NCBI RefSeq assembly: GCF_019166065.1
Contig: NZ_JAHTBN010000001.1
Span: 620,001 to 684,000 of the forward strand
Source: Candidimonas humi
GTDB lineage: Bacteria; Pseudomonadota; Gammaproteobacteria; Burkholderiales; Burkholderiaceae_B
Direction: 5' to 3'
DNA length: 64,000 nucleotides
Part shown: in pieces, positions 47,424-60,095 of the stretch
Layout: each line of letters begins with the position of its first letter
Numbering within the stretch: position 1 is the first letter of the stretch
Translations under genes and position numbers: made by a program
The notes under the pieces: generated by a model
What the model saw: the letters and a program-made list of their open reading frames with translations, nothing else
Database searches by the model: none
What the model was told of the DNA's origin: nothing

Positions 47424-48767
47424 ATGACCCTGCCCATGCGTGGCCAATTCCTCGAATACCTGTTAGAACGCGACCCCAACCAGCCCGAATACATGCAGGC
47501 CGTTGGCGAAGTCACGCAAAGCCTGTGGCCCTTCCTCGAGCGCAATCCGCAATATGCGCGCCAGGGCCTGCTCTATCGCATCGTCGAACCCGAACGCGTG
47601 GTGCAGTTCCGCATCACCTGGGTCGACGACCAGGGCCGGGTACAGATCAACCGGGGCTTTCGCGTGCAGCACAACTCGGCCATCGGCCCCTACAAGGGCG
47701 GCATGCGTTTCCACCCCACGGTGAACCTGTCGATACTCAAGTTCCTGGCCTTCGAACAGACCTTCAAGAATGCGTTGACCACGCTGCCCATGGGCGGCGG
47801 CAAGGGCGGCTCCGACTTCGATCCCAAGGACAAGTCCGACGCCGAAGTGATGCGTTTCTGCCAGGCCCTGATGATCGAACTGCACCGCCACCTGGGCCCC
47901 GACACCGATGTGCCGGCCGGCGACATGGGCGTGGGCGCGCGCGAAGTGGGCTTCATGGCCGGCATGATGAAAAAGCTGTCGAACTCCTCGGCCGCGGTAT
48001 TCACCGGCAAGGGCCTGGCCTATGGCGGCAGCCTGCTGCGCCCCGAAGCCACGGGCTACGGCACGGTGTACTTCGTGCAAGAAATGCTGCAACGCAGCAA
48101 CCTGTCGCTCGAAGGCATGAAAGTCGCCGTATCGGGTTCGGGCAATGTCGCGCAATATGCCATCGAGAAATGCCTGGAACTGGGCGCCAAGGTCGTCACG
48201 GTTTCCGATTCGCAAGGCGCGGCGGTGGACCCGGCCGGCTTCGATCGCGAAAAACTGGCCGCGCTGATCAGCCTGAAAAACGAAAAGCACGGCCGCGTGC
48301 AGGACTACGCCCAGCAATTCGGCCTGCAATATGAAGCCGGCAAACGTCCCTGGCACGTCCCTGTGGACATCGCCCTGCCCTGCGCCACCCAGAACGAGCT
48401 GGACCTGCAGGATGCCCGCACCTTGATCGCCAACGGCGTGCGCTGCGTGGCCGAAGGCGCCAATATGCCCACCAGCCAGGACGCCGCCGACGCCTTCGTC
48501 GCCGCGCGCGTCCTGTATGCCCCGGGCAAGGCGAGCAACGCCGGCGGGGTCGCGGTATCGGGCCTGGAAATGACCCAGAACGCACAGCGCCTGCGCTGGA
48601 GCCGCGAAGAAGTGGACCGCACCCTGCACACCATCATGTGCGACATCCACGAGAACTGCGTGCGCCACGGCCGCCAGGACGACGGCTACGTGAACTACGT
48701 GGACGGGGCCAACGTCGCTGGCTTCGTCAAAGTAGCCGACGCCATGCTGCAACAAGGGCTGTACTAA
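47424..48767 (+). CDS. gdhA: NADP-specific glutamate dehydrogenase
   Basis: 447 residues, the hexameric GdhA size. The substrate-binding segment is GPYKGGMRFHP, the catalytic Lys is in PMGGGKGGSDFDPKDKS, and the Rossmann motif is VAVSGSGNVAQYA. It assimilates ammonium by reductive amination of 2-oxoglutarate. CAGGAGA precedes the ATG at 47424, and the longer frame upstream is excluded. Confidence 0.96.
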   Translation: MTLPMRGQFLEYLLERDPNQPEYMQAVGEVTQSLWPFLERNPQYARQGLLYRIVEPERVVQFRITWVDDQGRVQINRGFRVQHNSAIGPYKGGMRFHPTVNLSILKFLAFEQTFKNALTTLPMGGGKGGSDFDPKDKSDAEVMRFCQALMIELHRHLGPDTDVPAGDMGVGAREVGFMAGMMKKLSNSSAAVFTGKGLAYGGSLLRPEATGYGTVYFVQEMLQRSNLSLEGMKVAVSGSGNVAQYAIEKCLELGAKVVTVSDSQGAAVDPAGFDREKLAALISLKNEKHGRVQDYAQQFGLQYEAGKRPWHVPVDIALPCATQNELDLQDARTLIANGVRCVAEGANMPTSQDAADAFVAARVLYAPGKASNAGGVAVSGLEMTQNAQRLRWSREEVDRTLHTIMCDIHENCVRHGRQDDGYVNYVDGANVAGFVKVADAMLQQGLY

Positions 48768-48781
48768 GAAAGTAGGCCCAT

Positions 48782-48804
48782 GGCCGGCTCCCGGCGAGCC
48801 GGCC
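48782..48804 (+). terminator. GC-rich hairpin after gdhA
   Basis: Stem GGCCGGCTC / GAGCCGGCC with a CCGGC loop, 14 bases after the gdhA stop. It lacks a T-run, so intrinsic termination is uncertain. It lies in the 133-base convergent gap to yhdP. Confidence 0.35.
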
Positions 48805-48900
48805 GGCCCAGGGCTTAGTCCGCGCCTGGCCTGGCGTTGTTCTTATACTCGCCAGTGCAGCATTTCTTTGAGTGTGAACAGGCTCTGATCCTCTAATGGC

Positions 48901-51900
48901 CTAATGGGCGGATTGCGCGGGTCGCGCGCCCGCCTGCGGCAGGGCTTGCGCCCCCTCTCCCGCAGCGCTCGTGCCCGGGACACTGCTATCTGAAGTTCCC
49001 TGGCCCGCCGGCGTTTTCTGGTCCGCCGGCCCCTTGCCCGCGCTTTCGGCGCCCTTGCCCGACTGCGCGGCGCCGGACTGGGAAATCTCGTCGATCCGCG
49101 GATCGTTCCAGTCGCCCGTCACGCGATATTGCACCGTCATGGCCTTGGAAAGCGGCGCGCGCAGCAGCCACTGCGTCAGGAAGGCGCCGATGCCGATGAT
49201 GGGATTGACCGCGATGCCGGCCGCAATGGCCGCGCCGCTCACGTCCAGGTTCGGCACCACTACCGCCTGCAAATCCAGCTTCTCGGTGTTCAAGTCTGTA
49301 GTGCCGCCGATCACGATGGTGCCCGCGGGCCCGGTCACGCGATAATTGTCGGTGGACATGACGCCCTTGGCTATGGCGACCGTGCCGCGCAGATTGTCGA
49401 AGGGGAAACCGTCTTTGAGCAGGCTGCCGAAGCTGAAGTTCAGGGTCGCCAGGCGCCGTACGGATTGCAGCGAAAGCAGCTCCAGCAGGCGCGCCGACTT
49501 GGAATTGATATTGCTGAAGCGCCCTTTTTGCAGGCTGAATTCGAGCTTGCCGTTCAGGTCGGACTTGCGATATTCCCAGGGCAGGTTGAGCCATTGCAAG
49601 CGCCCCTTTATGGTGCCGTGGCCGCCGCTCATGGTGTTCTTGAACCCCATCTGGTCCATGTAGGCACCGATGTCGGTGGTGTCGATCTGCGCGTCCACGG
49701 TCAGGCCGCGGTCCGGCCCTTCGAGCCGCCAACTCCCCGAGCCCCGCAGTTTGGTCGACGCCCCGTCCAGGCTGAGCTTTTCCAGGCGCCAGAGCCTGCC
49801 GCGCGATTCGTTGACGCCGGTCAGCGACAGGCGCCCCATCTCGTGCCCGTAGAGGCTGAAATGTTCCGCCTGCAGGTTCACGCCCGGAATATCCAGGCGA
49901 TCGTCCAGCTTGGCCGCGTCCTGCTCCTGGCTGCCCGCGTCATCGTCCTTGCCGCCGCCCAGCGTCAGGCGGGAGAACTTGGCATCGACCTGGCCGTCTA
50001 TCCTGCCTTGCGCCTCGCGCCAGAATATCGTGCCGGCCGTGCCCGAGGACTGGATCTCGGCACGCCACTGCATGGGCGCCGGACGGCGCGCGCTGAAAGT
50101 GGCCTGCGTAAGATCCAGGCCGCGCAGGCGCAACAAGCCGGCGCGCAGGTCCAGTTGCTGCAATTCGGGCAGCACCGGCGGCCCCTTGCGCGCCGGGGTA
50201 TGCGGCAGCAGCGTCGAGAATTCGTCCACGACCGTATCCCAGGCCCTGGCGTCGATCTGCGGATAGTCCGCCGCCACGGCCAGGCCCTGGGCCGGAACCT
50301 CGGGCTTGAGCCCGATGCCGACCGCCCCCGCGCGGAAGTAGGCCGGGATCTTGCGCCCCGGCACATGCAATAGCTGCAGCGACACATCGGCGCCCAGGCT
50401 GGCCGCCAGCCGCATTTCCTTGCCGCCGGGCACGGCTTCCCAGCTCACGCGCAAGGGCAGGCTGGCCGCGGCGGACTTGGCGAGCGGCGCGGGCAAGTCC
50501 AGGGCCAGACCCTGCAGCGTCGAGTCGGCCGTGATTTTCATGGGCTTGCCGCGCGAGGACTGGATCAGCGCCTCATAGGCGAATTTGCCGTGCAAGCGCT
50601 TCATGCCCACCAGGCCCACGTACTGCGTCAGGGCCGAGGCCGTGGCATGGCCGCGCAGCTTCAGCCCCGGCTGGCCGCCGCCCAGGCCGCCGGTCAGGTT
50701 CACGGACCCGCCCAGGAACTCGGCCTCCAGGCCGTCGGCCTGCATGCCCCGATCGGAAAAATCGAGTGCGCCCGTGACGCGCCGGAAATCCGGCATCTCG
50801 GGCATCAGCGACACGGAACCGCCGTCGAACAGGATCTGCCCCTGCACCGTCGTGTCTTCGCTGTGGCGCAAAGGAATGTCGAAACGGATGGGAACCTGCC
50901 AATTGCCCTGCGCGCGCGCCTGGTCGAAATCGCCGCCCAGCAGCCCGCCCAGCGGCGTGCTGCCCAGCAGCGACAGATAGGCCGGGGCCGGGGCGCGGCT
51001 GTTCCCGTCTATCTGCAGCACCGAGTTGTGCTCGAGGTTGGCGATGCGGGCCTTGAGCCCGCTGAGAGCTATCTGCTGACCGGCGACCGGGCGCATGGTC
51101 GCACTGTCGGCATTGAGCCGCAGGTCGACCCGGTGCAGGGTCACCGTGCCGCGCATGTCTTCCAGACGCGGCCAGCCCGGCTTCTTGCCTTGCGGCGGCA
51201 GGTAGTCGATGATGCCGTCGCGGTAGCGGCCCTCGATGCTGAAGTCGCCGCTGCCGGGATGGTCGCCGAAGGGAAAATATTCCATGTCGCCCTGCACGCG
51301 CACCGCGGCATTCAGGATCTGCCCGCCCACCAGGCCATGGGCCATCCATTGGCGCGCCTCGAGATTGACCGTGCTGGGCAGGTAGTCGTCGATGGCGTCT
51401 ATGGACGCGCGCGCGAAAACCCCGCGGATGTCGGCGATGCCAGCCGGGCCGCTGCCGCCCTCGCGCCAACTGCCGTGCAGGCGGGCATCCATATCCTGGT
51501 TGACCACCCGAGATCCGGACACGGCGACGGCCAGGGCCGAATCGGCGCCGCGCATCAGGCTGCCGTCGACGGCGACCTGGTCGAAGGACAGCGGATGCAC
51601 GAAGACCTCGCCCGCCTCCACGCGCAGGCCGGTCGTGTCGAAGTGGAATTCGATTTCGGGGCCGGCGGGCGCGAGGGTGGCGGCGACTGAGCCGGCTACA
51701 GTGGCAGGGCTGGCCGAGGAGCTCGCCGGCGTTGCTAGTGCTGGTGCCGCTGGTGACGCTTGCCCGATTTGAGCCGCAAGCGTTGCGGATGACGCAGGTG
51801 CATCTGGTGTCGCCTGTGTCGCCGGTGTCGCCGGTGTCGCTGGCGCCGCCGGTGCCGCCGCAGCCGTCTGGCCCGCGGCGGGCGCAACTTCCGTCTCGCC

Positions 51901-52965
51901 TTGCTGCGGAAAGATGCGCTCGAAGGCGTTCCAGGCCCCGGTCAGGAACAGGCGGCTGGCATCGCTTTGCACGCTGGCTTGCGGCCCCATGCTCCAACGG
52001 CCATGCTGCACGGCTATGTCCGCCACCAGGTGCGCGGGCTTGCTGTCGCGCACATCGAGCCAGGACTTCAGGGACACTTCTCCCGATTCCAGATTTTCGG
52101 GCAGGTCGAACCAGGGCTTCCAGCCCAGCGGACGCACCCGTCCCATGCCCGCATACACCTGGCCGTTCCAGGCCGGCGCCGCGTCCGCGCCATCGGTGGA
52201 AAAATCGCCGCGCACGTCCAGCGTGCCGCCCAGCGCCTCGGGCGGCGTGGCTACCAGCGAGAACTGGTGGCGCTGCGCCTGGTTGTGGATTTTCAAGGTG
52301 ACATGCTGCAGCACCAGTTCGGGAGCGTGGCGCGTCTGGTCGTCCCAGCGCAAGGTTGCGTCGCGCAGCACGATCTGCTGCTGGACGGCAAGCCAGCGCA
52401 GGCCCGCGCCATCGCCGCCGGCCACCGGGCCGCCCGCATCGGACCCGAAAGAATAGCCGGGAATCTGCAGGCGCCCCGAGGCATCGCGCTGCACCGCGAG
52501 GTCCATGCCGGAGACTTCCAGCAGGACGAAGCGCAAGGATCCTTGCAGCAGGCTGCGCCAGCCCAGCACGGCGCGGATCCGCGGTACGTGCAGCGAGCTG
52601 TTGCGGGCGCCGTCGGTGAAGTCCACGCCCTCCAGTTGCAGCGAGGGGTTCAGGCCCTTCCATTCGGCAGCCACGTGCCGCAGCGTGACGCGCGCATCCA
52701 GCGCGGTCGACAATTGCCTTTCAATATAGGGGCGCCACGTGTCGATGTGGGGCAGGACCACGTACCGCAGCCCCAGCGCAGCCACGGCAAGCAGCAAATA
52801 GACAGCCAGCGCCACACGAACCAGAATGCGGACGAAACCCGAAATGTGACGCACGGAATGAATTAGCCAGAGGAGGAGGATTTGCAGTATCTTGGGAAGC
52901 CCTGTACAAATCGACCCGGCCGCGGCGCCTCGGGGCGCACCAGGCTCGGGCCATTTGTCCGGCAC
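48901..52965 (-). CDS. yhdP: YhdP-type AsmA-like envelope protein (TIGR02099 family)
   Basis: 1354 residues. One N-terminal membrane segment (about 45-65, ILVRVALAVYLLLAVAALG) is followed by a very long periplasmic beta-rich region, and the C-terminus carries the AsmA-like module (GTIVIGGTTDLNTEKLDLQAVVVPNL). YhdP-family proteins are proposed to form bridges carrying phospholipids to the outer membrane. An Ala/Pro/Thr-rich insertion of about 80 residues (roughly 370-450) is encoded by 9-bp repeats. The start is uncertain: the frame opens with GTG at 52965 and no Met precedes the membrane segment in a better context. Convergent with gdhA and divergent from glnE. Confidence 0.87.
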   Translation of the reverse strand: MPDKWPEPGAPRGAAAGSICTGLPKILQILLLWLIHSVRHISGFVRILVRVALAVYLLLAVAALGLRYVVLPHIDTWRPYIERQLSTALDARVTLRHVAAEWKGLNPSLQLEGVDFTDGARNSSLHVPRIRAVLGWRSLLQGSLRFVLLEVSGMDLAVQRDASGRLQIPGYSFGSDAGGPVAGGDGAGLRWLAVQQQIVLRDATLRWDDQTRHAPELVLQHVTLKIHNQAQRHQFSLVATPPEALGGTLDVRGDFSTDGADAAPAWNGQVYAGMGRVRPLGWKPWFDLPENLESGEVSLKSWLDVRDSKPAHLVADIAVQHGRWSMGPQASVQSDASRLFLTGAWNAFERIFPQQGETEVAPAAGQTAAAAPAAPATPATPATQATPDAPASSATLAAQIGQASPAAPALATPASSSASPATVAGSVAATLAPAGPEIEFHFDTTGLRVEAGEVFVHPLSFDQVAVDGSLMRGADSALAVAVSGSRVVNQDMDARLHGSWREGGSGPAGIADIRGVFARASIDAIDDYLPSTVNLEARQWMAHGLVGGQILNAAVRVQGDMEYFPFGDHPGSGDFSIEGRYRDGIIDYLPPQGKKPGWPRLEDMRGTVTLHRVDLRLNADSATMRPVAGQQIALSGLKARIANLEHNSVLQIDGNSRAPAPAYLSLLGSTPLGGLLGGDFDQARAQGNWQVPIRFDIPLRHSEDTTVQGQILFDGGSVSLMPEMPDFRRVTGALDFSDRGMQADGLEAEFLGGSVNLTGGLGGGQPGLKLRGHATASALTQYVGLVGMKRLHGKFAYEALIQSSRGKPMKITADSTLQGLALDLPAPLAKSAAASLPLRVSWEAVPGGKEMRLAASLGADVSLQLLHVPGRKIPAYFRAGAVGIGLKPEVPAQGLAVAADYPQIDARAWDTVVDEFSTLLPHTPARKGPPVLPELQQLDLRAGLLRLRGLDLTQATFSARRPAPMQWRAEIQSSGTAGTIFWREAQGRIDGQVDAKFSRLTLGGGKDDDAGSQEQDAAKLDDRLDIPGVNLQAEHFSLYGHEMGRLSLTGVNESRGRLWRLEKLSLDGASTKLRGSGSWRLEGPDRGLTVDAQIDTTDIGAYMDQMGFKNTMSGGHGTIKGRLQWLNLPWEYRKSDLNGKLEFSLQKGRFSNINSKSARLLELLSLQSVRRLATLNFSFGSLLKDGFPFDNLRGTVAIAKGVMSTDNYRVTGPAGTIVIGGTTDLNTEKLDLQAVVVPNLDVSGAAIAAGIAVNPIIGIGAFLTQWLLRAPLSKAMTVQYRVTGDWNDPRIDEISQSGAAQSGKGAESAGKGPADQKTPAGQGTSDSSVPGTSAAGEGAQALPQAGARPAQSAH
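51806..51859. repeat. 9-bp tandem repeat in yhdP
   Basis: Six consecutive units of the type GGTGTCGCC (51806, 51815, 51824, 51833, 51842, 51851), encoding an Ala-Thr-Pro/Ala-Ala-Pro linker on the minus strand. Less regular related words extend on both sides. Confidence 0.85.
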
Positions 52966-53024
52966 TTCTCATGCAAGTCTTATACCTGAAATCACCCCGA
53001 TCGTCCTAGACTATTTGTAAACCC

Positions 53025-55784
53025 ATGCCCACACACGACACCCTGGAGCCGGCGCTGCGCTGGTCGGGAGCACTGCGCCGCAAGACCTCCGCCCATGCCG
53101 ATTTCGGCCTATGGCTGGCCCAGGCGCAGCGCCAGCCGGTAAGCGCCGGGCTGATCCATGACTGGTACGCGGAACTGGCCGGGTCCGCAGCCGTCGCCGA
53201 CACCGCCGTGATACGGCGCGCGCTGCGGCAGTTGCGCGACCGGGTGTTCTACACCTTGCTGGTGCGCGACATAAACGGCGCGGCCCCGCTGGCCGAAGTC
53301 GTGGGCGCCATGTCAGCCCTGGCCGACCTGGCTGTAGGCCAGGCCTACCACTGCGTGGCCGCCGATCTTGCGCAGGTGCACGGCGTGCCGCTGGACCCCG
53401 CCACCGGCTTGCCGCAGGAAATGCTGATCCTGGGAATGGGCAAGCTGGGCGGCGAAGAACTGAATGTCTCGTCGGACATCGATCTCATCATGCTGTACGG
53501 CGAAGAAGGCGAAACCACCGGGCGCCGCAAGATCAGCCATCACGAGTTCTACGGCCGCCTGACCCAGCGCATGATGCCGATTCTTTCCGACCCGGACGCC
53601 AATGGGCAGGTGTTCCGTACCGACCTGCGCCTGCGGCCCGACGGCGACTCGGGGCCGCTCGCCTGGAGCCTGGACGCGCTCGAGAACTACCTGGTGACCC
53701 AAGGGCGCGAATGGGAACGCTACGCTTGGCTCAAGGCGCGGCCCATCGCCTGCAGCGCCTTCGAGGGCAGCGACCCGGCGCGCCAGGTCGCCCAGCTCGA
53801 GGCCCTGCGCACGCCCTTCGTCTACCGCAAATACTTCGACTTCGACGCCCTGGCGTCGCTGCGCGCGCTGCGCGAACGCATCCGCCAGGACTGGCAGCGC
53901 CGCGCCATGGCACGCAACGGCGTGGACACCACCCACAACATCAAGCTGGGCGACGGCGGCATACGGGAAATCGAATTCGTCGTGCAGCTCACCCAGCTCA
54001 TACGCGGCGGGCGCATGCCCTCGCTGCAGCAGCGCAACTTGCTGGAAGCCCTGTGCCGCCAGAAGGACGCCGGCATAGTCTCGGCCGAGGATGCCCGGCG
54101 CCTGGAAGACGCCTATGTTTTCCTGCGACGCACCGAACACATGCTGCAGTATCGCGAGGACGAACAGACTCATCTGCTGCCCGCCGATCCACAACTGCGC
54201 GCCGGGCTGGCCGCGGCCATGGGCATGCAGGCGCAGGAATTCGAGGCCGCGCTGGACATGCACCGCGGCTTCGTGGCGCAACTGTTTCGCAACGCGTTCC
54301 GCATCGCCGGCATGGGCGATGACGAAAGCAGCGCGAAATGCCAGGCTGCCGGCGCCGGCGACCTGGGCACGCATATCCGCAGCGAACTGGGCGCGCCCAG
54401 CGACACTCTGGACCAGCGCCTCGAATCGCTGCTCGAAAGCCACCGCATACGCAGCCTGCCGGAAACCAGCCGGCGCCGCCTCGAGGCGCTGTTGCCGGCC
54501 GTCATCAGCGCGGCTGCGCGCACCGCAAACCCCGAGCAGACGGCAGTGCGGCTGTTCGACCTGATCGAGCAAGTGGCCCAGCGCAGCGCCTACCTGGCAC
54601 TGCTGGCGGAATATCCCGAGACACTGGCGCGGCTGGCGCGGCTGGTGGCCGCCAGCCCCTGGGCATCCCAATACCTGGGCCATTATCCGCTGCTGCTGGA
54701 CAGCCTGATCGAATGGCGCTCGCTGCTGGCGCCGCCCGATTTCGGCCAGATCTCGCAGCAGATGCGCACCGACCTGGACGCCTGCGTGCTGCCCAATGGC
54801 CGGCCCGACATCGAGCAGCAGATGAACCTGATGCGCGACGTGCAGCGCCAGGTCAGCTTCCAGTTGCTCGCGCAAGACCTGGAAGGCGTGCTCAGCGTCG
54901 AAAAACTCGCCGACCAGCTCTCGGCGCTGGCCGACATGTTGCTGGCCGAGGCCGTGCACCGCGTGTGGCCCCTGGTGCAGCCGCGCGGCACTGCGCCCGA
55001 AACGCTGGCGCCGCCGAAATTCGCAGTCATCGCCTACGGCAAGCTGGGCGGCAAGGAAATCGGCTACGCCTCCGACCTCGACCTGGTCTTCGTCTACGAA
55101 GACGCCCGCGAAGACGCCATCGAGATCTACACCAGGCTGGGGCAGCGCATGACGACCTGGCTGGCGACCATGACTTCCTCGGGGCGCCTGTACGAGGTGG
55201 ACTTGCGCCTGCGGCCCGACGGCGAGGCCGGCCTGCTGGCCGTGTCGCTGGACGCTTTTGCCCAATACCAGTTCGAGCATGCCTGGGTATGGGAACACCA
55301 GGCCCTGACACGCGCCCGCTACGCCGTGGGCGACGCCGAGGTGGGCCGCCGCTTCGAGCAGATCCGCCGCGAAGTGCTGCTGCTGCCGCGCGATCCGCAA
55401 GTCCTGAAGCAGGAAGTACGGGCCATGCGCGACAAGATCAGCGCCGGACACCCCAATCATTCGGACGAATTCGACGTGAAACACGACCGCGGCGGCATGG
55501 TCGACGTGGAATTCGTCACCCAGTACCTGGTGCTGTCCCAGGCATGCAAGCATCCCGAACTGCTGGACAACCTGGGCAATATCGCGCTGCTGCGCCTGGC
55601 CTCGCAGGCCGGCCTGGTCGACGCTGGGCTGGCCGCGGGCGCGGCCGATGCCTACCGCGCGTTTCGCAAGCTCCAGCACGAGCTGCGCCTGCAGGGCGCC
55701 GAAAAGGCGCGCGTGCCGGCCAGCCGCCTGAGCACCGAACGCGAGACCGTGCTCAGGCTCTGGCGGGCGGTGATCGGCGATTGA
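53025..55784 (+). CDS. glnE: Bifunctional glutamine synthetase adenylyltransferase/deadenylase
   Basis: 919 residues. Two nucleotidyltransferase domains are visible: the N-terminal deadenylase with [18 protein letters not shown] at about residue 140 and the C-terminal adenylyltransferase with [18 protein letters not shown] at about 670. Each has a GS-X-DXD-type metal site (SDIDL, SDLDL) and is followed by helical regulatory segments. In other bacteria it adjusts glutamine synthetase activity in response to PII and glutamine. The ATG at 53025 lies 60 bases from the divergent yhdP start. Confidence 0.96.
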   Translation: MPTHDTLEPALRWSGALRRKTSAHADFGLWLAQAQRQPVSAGLIHDWYAELAGSAAVADTAVIRRALRQLRDRVFYTLLVRDINGAAPLAEVVGAMSALADLAVGQAYHCVAADLAQVHGVPLDPATGLPQEMLILGMGKLGGEELNVSSDIDLIMLYGEEGETTGRRKISHHEFYGRLTQRMMPILSDPDANGQVFRTDLRLRPDGDSGPLAWSLDALENYLVTQGREWERYAWLKARPIACSAFEGSDPARQVAQLEALRTPFVYRKYFDFDALASLRALRERIRQDWQRRAMARNGVDTTHNIKLGDGGIREIEFVVQLTQLIRGGRMPSLQQRNLLEALCRQKDAGIVSAEDARRLEDAYVFLRRTEHMLQYREDEQTHLLPADPQLRAGLAAAMGMQAQEFEAALDMHRGFVAQLFRNAFRIAGMGDDESSAKCQAAGAGDLGTHIRSELGAPSDTLDQRLESLLESHRIRSLPETSRRRLEALLPAVISAAARTANPEQTAVRLFDLIEQVAQRSAYLALLAEYPETLARLARLVAASPWASQYLGHYPLLLDSLIEWRSLLAPPDFGQISQQMRTDLDACVLPNGRPDIEQQMNLMRDVQRQVSFQLLAQDLEGVLSVEKLADQLSALADMLLAEAVHRVWPLVQPRGTAPETLAPPKFAVIAYGKLGGKEIGYASDLDLVFVYEDAREDAIEIYTRLGQRMTTWLATMTSSGRLYEVDLRLRPDGEAGLLAVSLDAFAQYQFEHAWVWEHQALTRARYAVGDAEVGRRFEQIRREVLLLPRDPQVLKQEVRAMRDKISAGHPNHSDEFDVKHDRGGMVDVEFVTQYLVLSQACKHPELLDNLGNIALLRLASQAGLVDAGLAAGAADAYRAFRKLQHELRLQGAEKARVPASRLSTERETVLRLWRAVIGD

Positions 55785-56081
55785 ATCGGCGATTGAAGGC
55801 GGTGTCCGCATGGCCGGGGCCGCGCGGGCACACCGGGGCTGCACCGAGCCAGCGCCGCCGGCCGGCCGGCATGGTTCGGCAAGCCGCGGCCGGTGTGCCG
55901 GCCACCTGCGTGTCGGCCACCAGCGTGTTACCCACCGGCGCGCCGGCCAATAGCCGGCGCCGGCGGCGTGGCGTTAAAATGCGGCGCATAAGCCCGCATA
56001 TCGATACGCCCGCGCGAGCGCGACACCGCGCCACGGGCCGCGGCGTCCGCCCGCGGACGCCGGCCATCCAGGACCCCGGCC

Positions 56082-56771
56082 ATGAACTCCACCCAACGCC
56101 CCAAGCTCGAACTTCCTCCCGGCCACAGCAAGGTGCTGCTGCATTCCTGCTGCGCGCCCTGCTCGGGCGAAGTCATGGAAGCCATACTCGCCTCGGGCAT
56201 CGACTATTCGATCTATTTCTACAACCCCAACATCCACCCCGATCGCGAATACGAGATCCGCAAGAACGAGAACATACGTTTCGCGGAACAGCACGGCATC
56301 GAATTCATCGACGCCGACTACGACCGCGACAACTGGTTCGAACGGGTCAAGGGCCTGGAAAACGAGCCCGAACGGGGCCGGCGCTGCACGGTGTGCTTCG
56401 ACATGCGTTTCGAGCGCACCGCCCTGTACGCCCACGAACACGGTTTCGACACCATCACCAGCTCGCTCGGCATCTCGCGCTGGAAGGACATGAACCAGAT
56501 CAACGGTAGCGGCGAACGCGCCGCGGCGCGCTACCCCGAGCTGGTCTACTGGACCTACAACTGGCGCAAGGGCGGCGGCTCGGCGCGCATGATAGAAATC
56601 AGCAAGCGCGAAAACTTCTACCAGCAGGAATACTGCGGTTGCGTCTATTCGCTGCGCGACACCAACCGCCATCGCCGCGCCCAGGGCCGCGACCGCATAC
56701 ACATCGGCGTCAAGTACTACGGCATGGACGACGACGACCAAGATGCCACGCCGCCGGATAGCGGCGCATAA
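56082..56771 (+). CDS. queH: Epoxyqueuosine reductase QueH (DUF208)
   Basis: 229 residues. Conserved cysteines for the 4Fe-4S cluster and metal are seen in [10 protein letters not shown] (Cys23, Cys24, Cys27), in CTVCFDMR, and near the C-terminus in QQEYCGC. QueH performs the last step of queuosine synthesis, reducing epoxyqueuosine in tRNA anticodons; it is the non-homologous alternative to QueG. It stands alone after glnE, followed by a terminator shared with clpB. Confidence 0.92.
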   Translation: MNSTQRPKLELPPGHSKVLLHSCCAPCSGEVMEAILASGIDYSIYFYNPNIHPDREYEIRKNENIRFAEQHGIEFIDADYDRDNWFERVKGLENEPERGRRCTVCFDMRFERTALYAHEHGFDTITSSLGISRWKDMNQINGSGERAAARYPELVYWTYNWRKGGGSARMIEISKRENFYQQEYCGCVYSLRDTNRHRRAQGRDRIHIGVKYYGMDDDDQDATPPDSGA

Positions 56772-56845
56772 AACCTGGGGCCAGCACTGGCCCCTCTCGG
56801 GGCGCCCTGTCAACCCATAGGTAAAGAGCAGGCGAGCCTTCGAAT

Positions 56846-56885
56846 AAAAAAAAGCGAGGCCGGATATACTCCAGCCCCGCTTTTT
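56846..56885. terminator. Bidirectional terminator between queH and clpB
   Basis: An A-run, then GCGAGGC, a 13-base loop, GCCCCGC and TTTTT. The stem pairs with one A-C mismatch. A- and T-runs on opposite arms allow it to serve queH (+) and clpB (-), which converge here. Confidence 0.82.
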
Positions 56886-56928
56886 CCTGCACGACACGCG
56901 GCGCACCGCGCCGCGCTACTGGCACCTT

Positions 56929-59520
<2,592 letters not shown>

Positions 59521-59594
59521 GATTGTTTCGTGTCGATAGAGTGGGAGCCAGGGAAGCTCTGAACCGGTGACTCGAATCTGATGCGCCCGCTGGA

Positions 59595-59625
59595 GTATGG
59601 GCTGGCCACGCGGGGCTTGTTCAGG
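59595..59625 (-). promoter_or_regulatory. Candidate heat-shock (sigma-32-type) promoter of clpB
   Basis: On the minus strand CCTGAAC (59619-59625) and GCCCATAC (59595-59602) lie 16 bases apart and resemble CTTGAAA / CCCCATNT. Match and spacing are imperfect, but clpB is heat-shock regulated in most proteobacteria and this is the best candidate in the 333-base gap to mazE. The rest of that gap (59626-59853) shows only AT-rich sequence before mazE. Confidence 0.35.
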
Positions 59626-59853
59626 GCTACGTTATTGCTCGAATGATGACAATGTGCGGCCGATCCGGTTTTTTTCAAGACGCCGGCCCGCCGCCCGCCG
59701 CGGCTGCCCCTTCCGGACGACGGGGCGTCCATGCCTGCTACGCGCATTTACTTTACTCTTTTACCTCTTTTGCTGCGCCGTGCCTATGCTGCGGTCTACA
59801 CAGCGTTTAAACTCCACTCAGCAGCCCATTTTCGCTCAACCGGAGGTACTGTC

Positions 59854-60078
59854 ATGCGTGGGGTAATCAAGAAATGGGGTAACAGCGCCGCGGTGCGCCT
59901 GCCTTCGTCCATGATGAAAACGCTCAAGCTCGACCTCGAGGACGTCATCGACATCAACGTCGAGCACGGCGCCATCGTCATCGCGCCGGTGCGCGCGGAA
60001 GAATACATACTCAGCCAGTTGCTGGGCGCGATCAAGCCCAGGAACCTGCATGCGGAAGTCGATTTCGGCGCGGCATAG
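59854..60078 (+). CDS. mazE: MazE-type antitoxin, short C-terminus
   Basis: 74 residues. The N-terminal AbrB-type swapped-hairpin DNA-binding domain is typical (IKKWGNSAAVRLPSSMM). The C-terminal toxin-binding segment is recognisable (LGAIKPRNLHAEVDFG) but stops at VDFGAA, several residues before the usual GKE-W type end of the family. GGAGG precedes the ATG. The mazF gene follows after 17 bases. It should bind and neutralise the toxin and repress the operon, though the shortened tail may weaken toxin contact. Confidence 0.9.
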   Translation: MRGVIKKWGNSAAVRLPSSMMKTLKLDLEDVIDINVEHGAIVIAPVRAEEYILSQLLGAIKPRNLHAEVDFGAA

Positions 60079-60095
60079 AATACGAGAAAGCCATC

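Noticed and set aside
53313-55844. 843-codon open frame antisense to glnE
   Set aside because: It is a shadow of GC-rich coding sequence; glnE motifs occupy the plus strand throughout.
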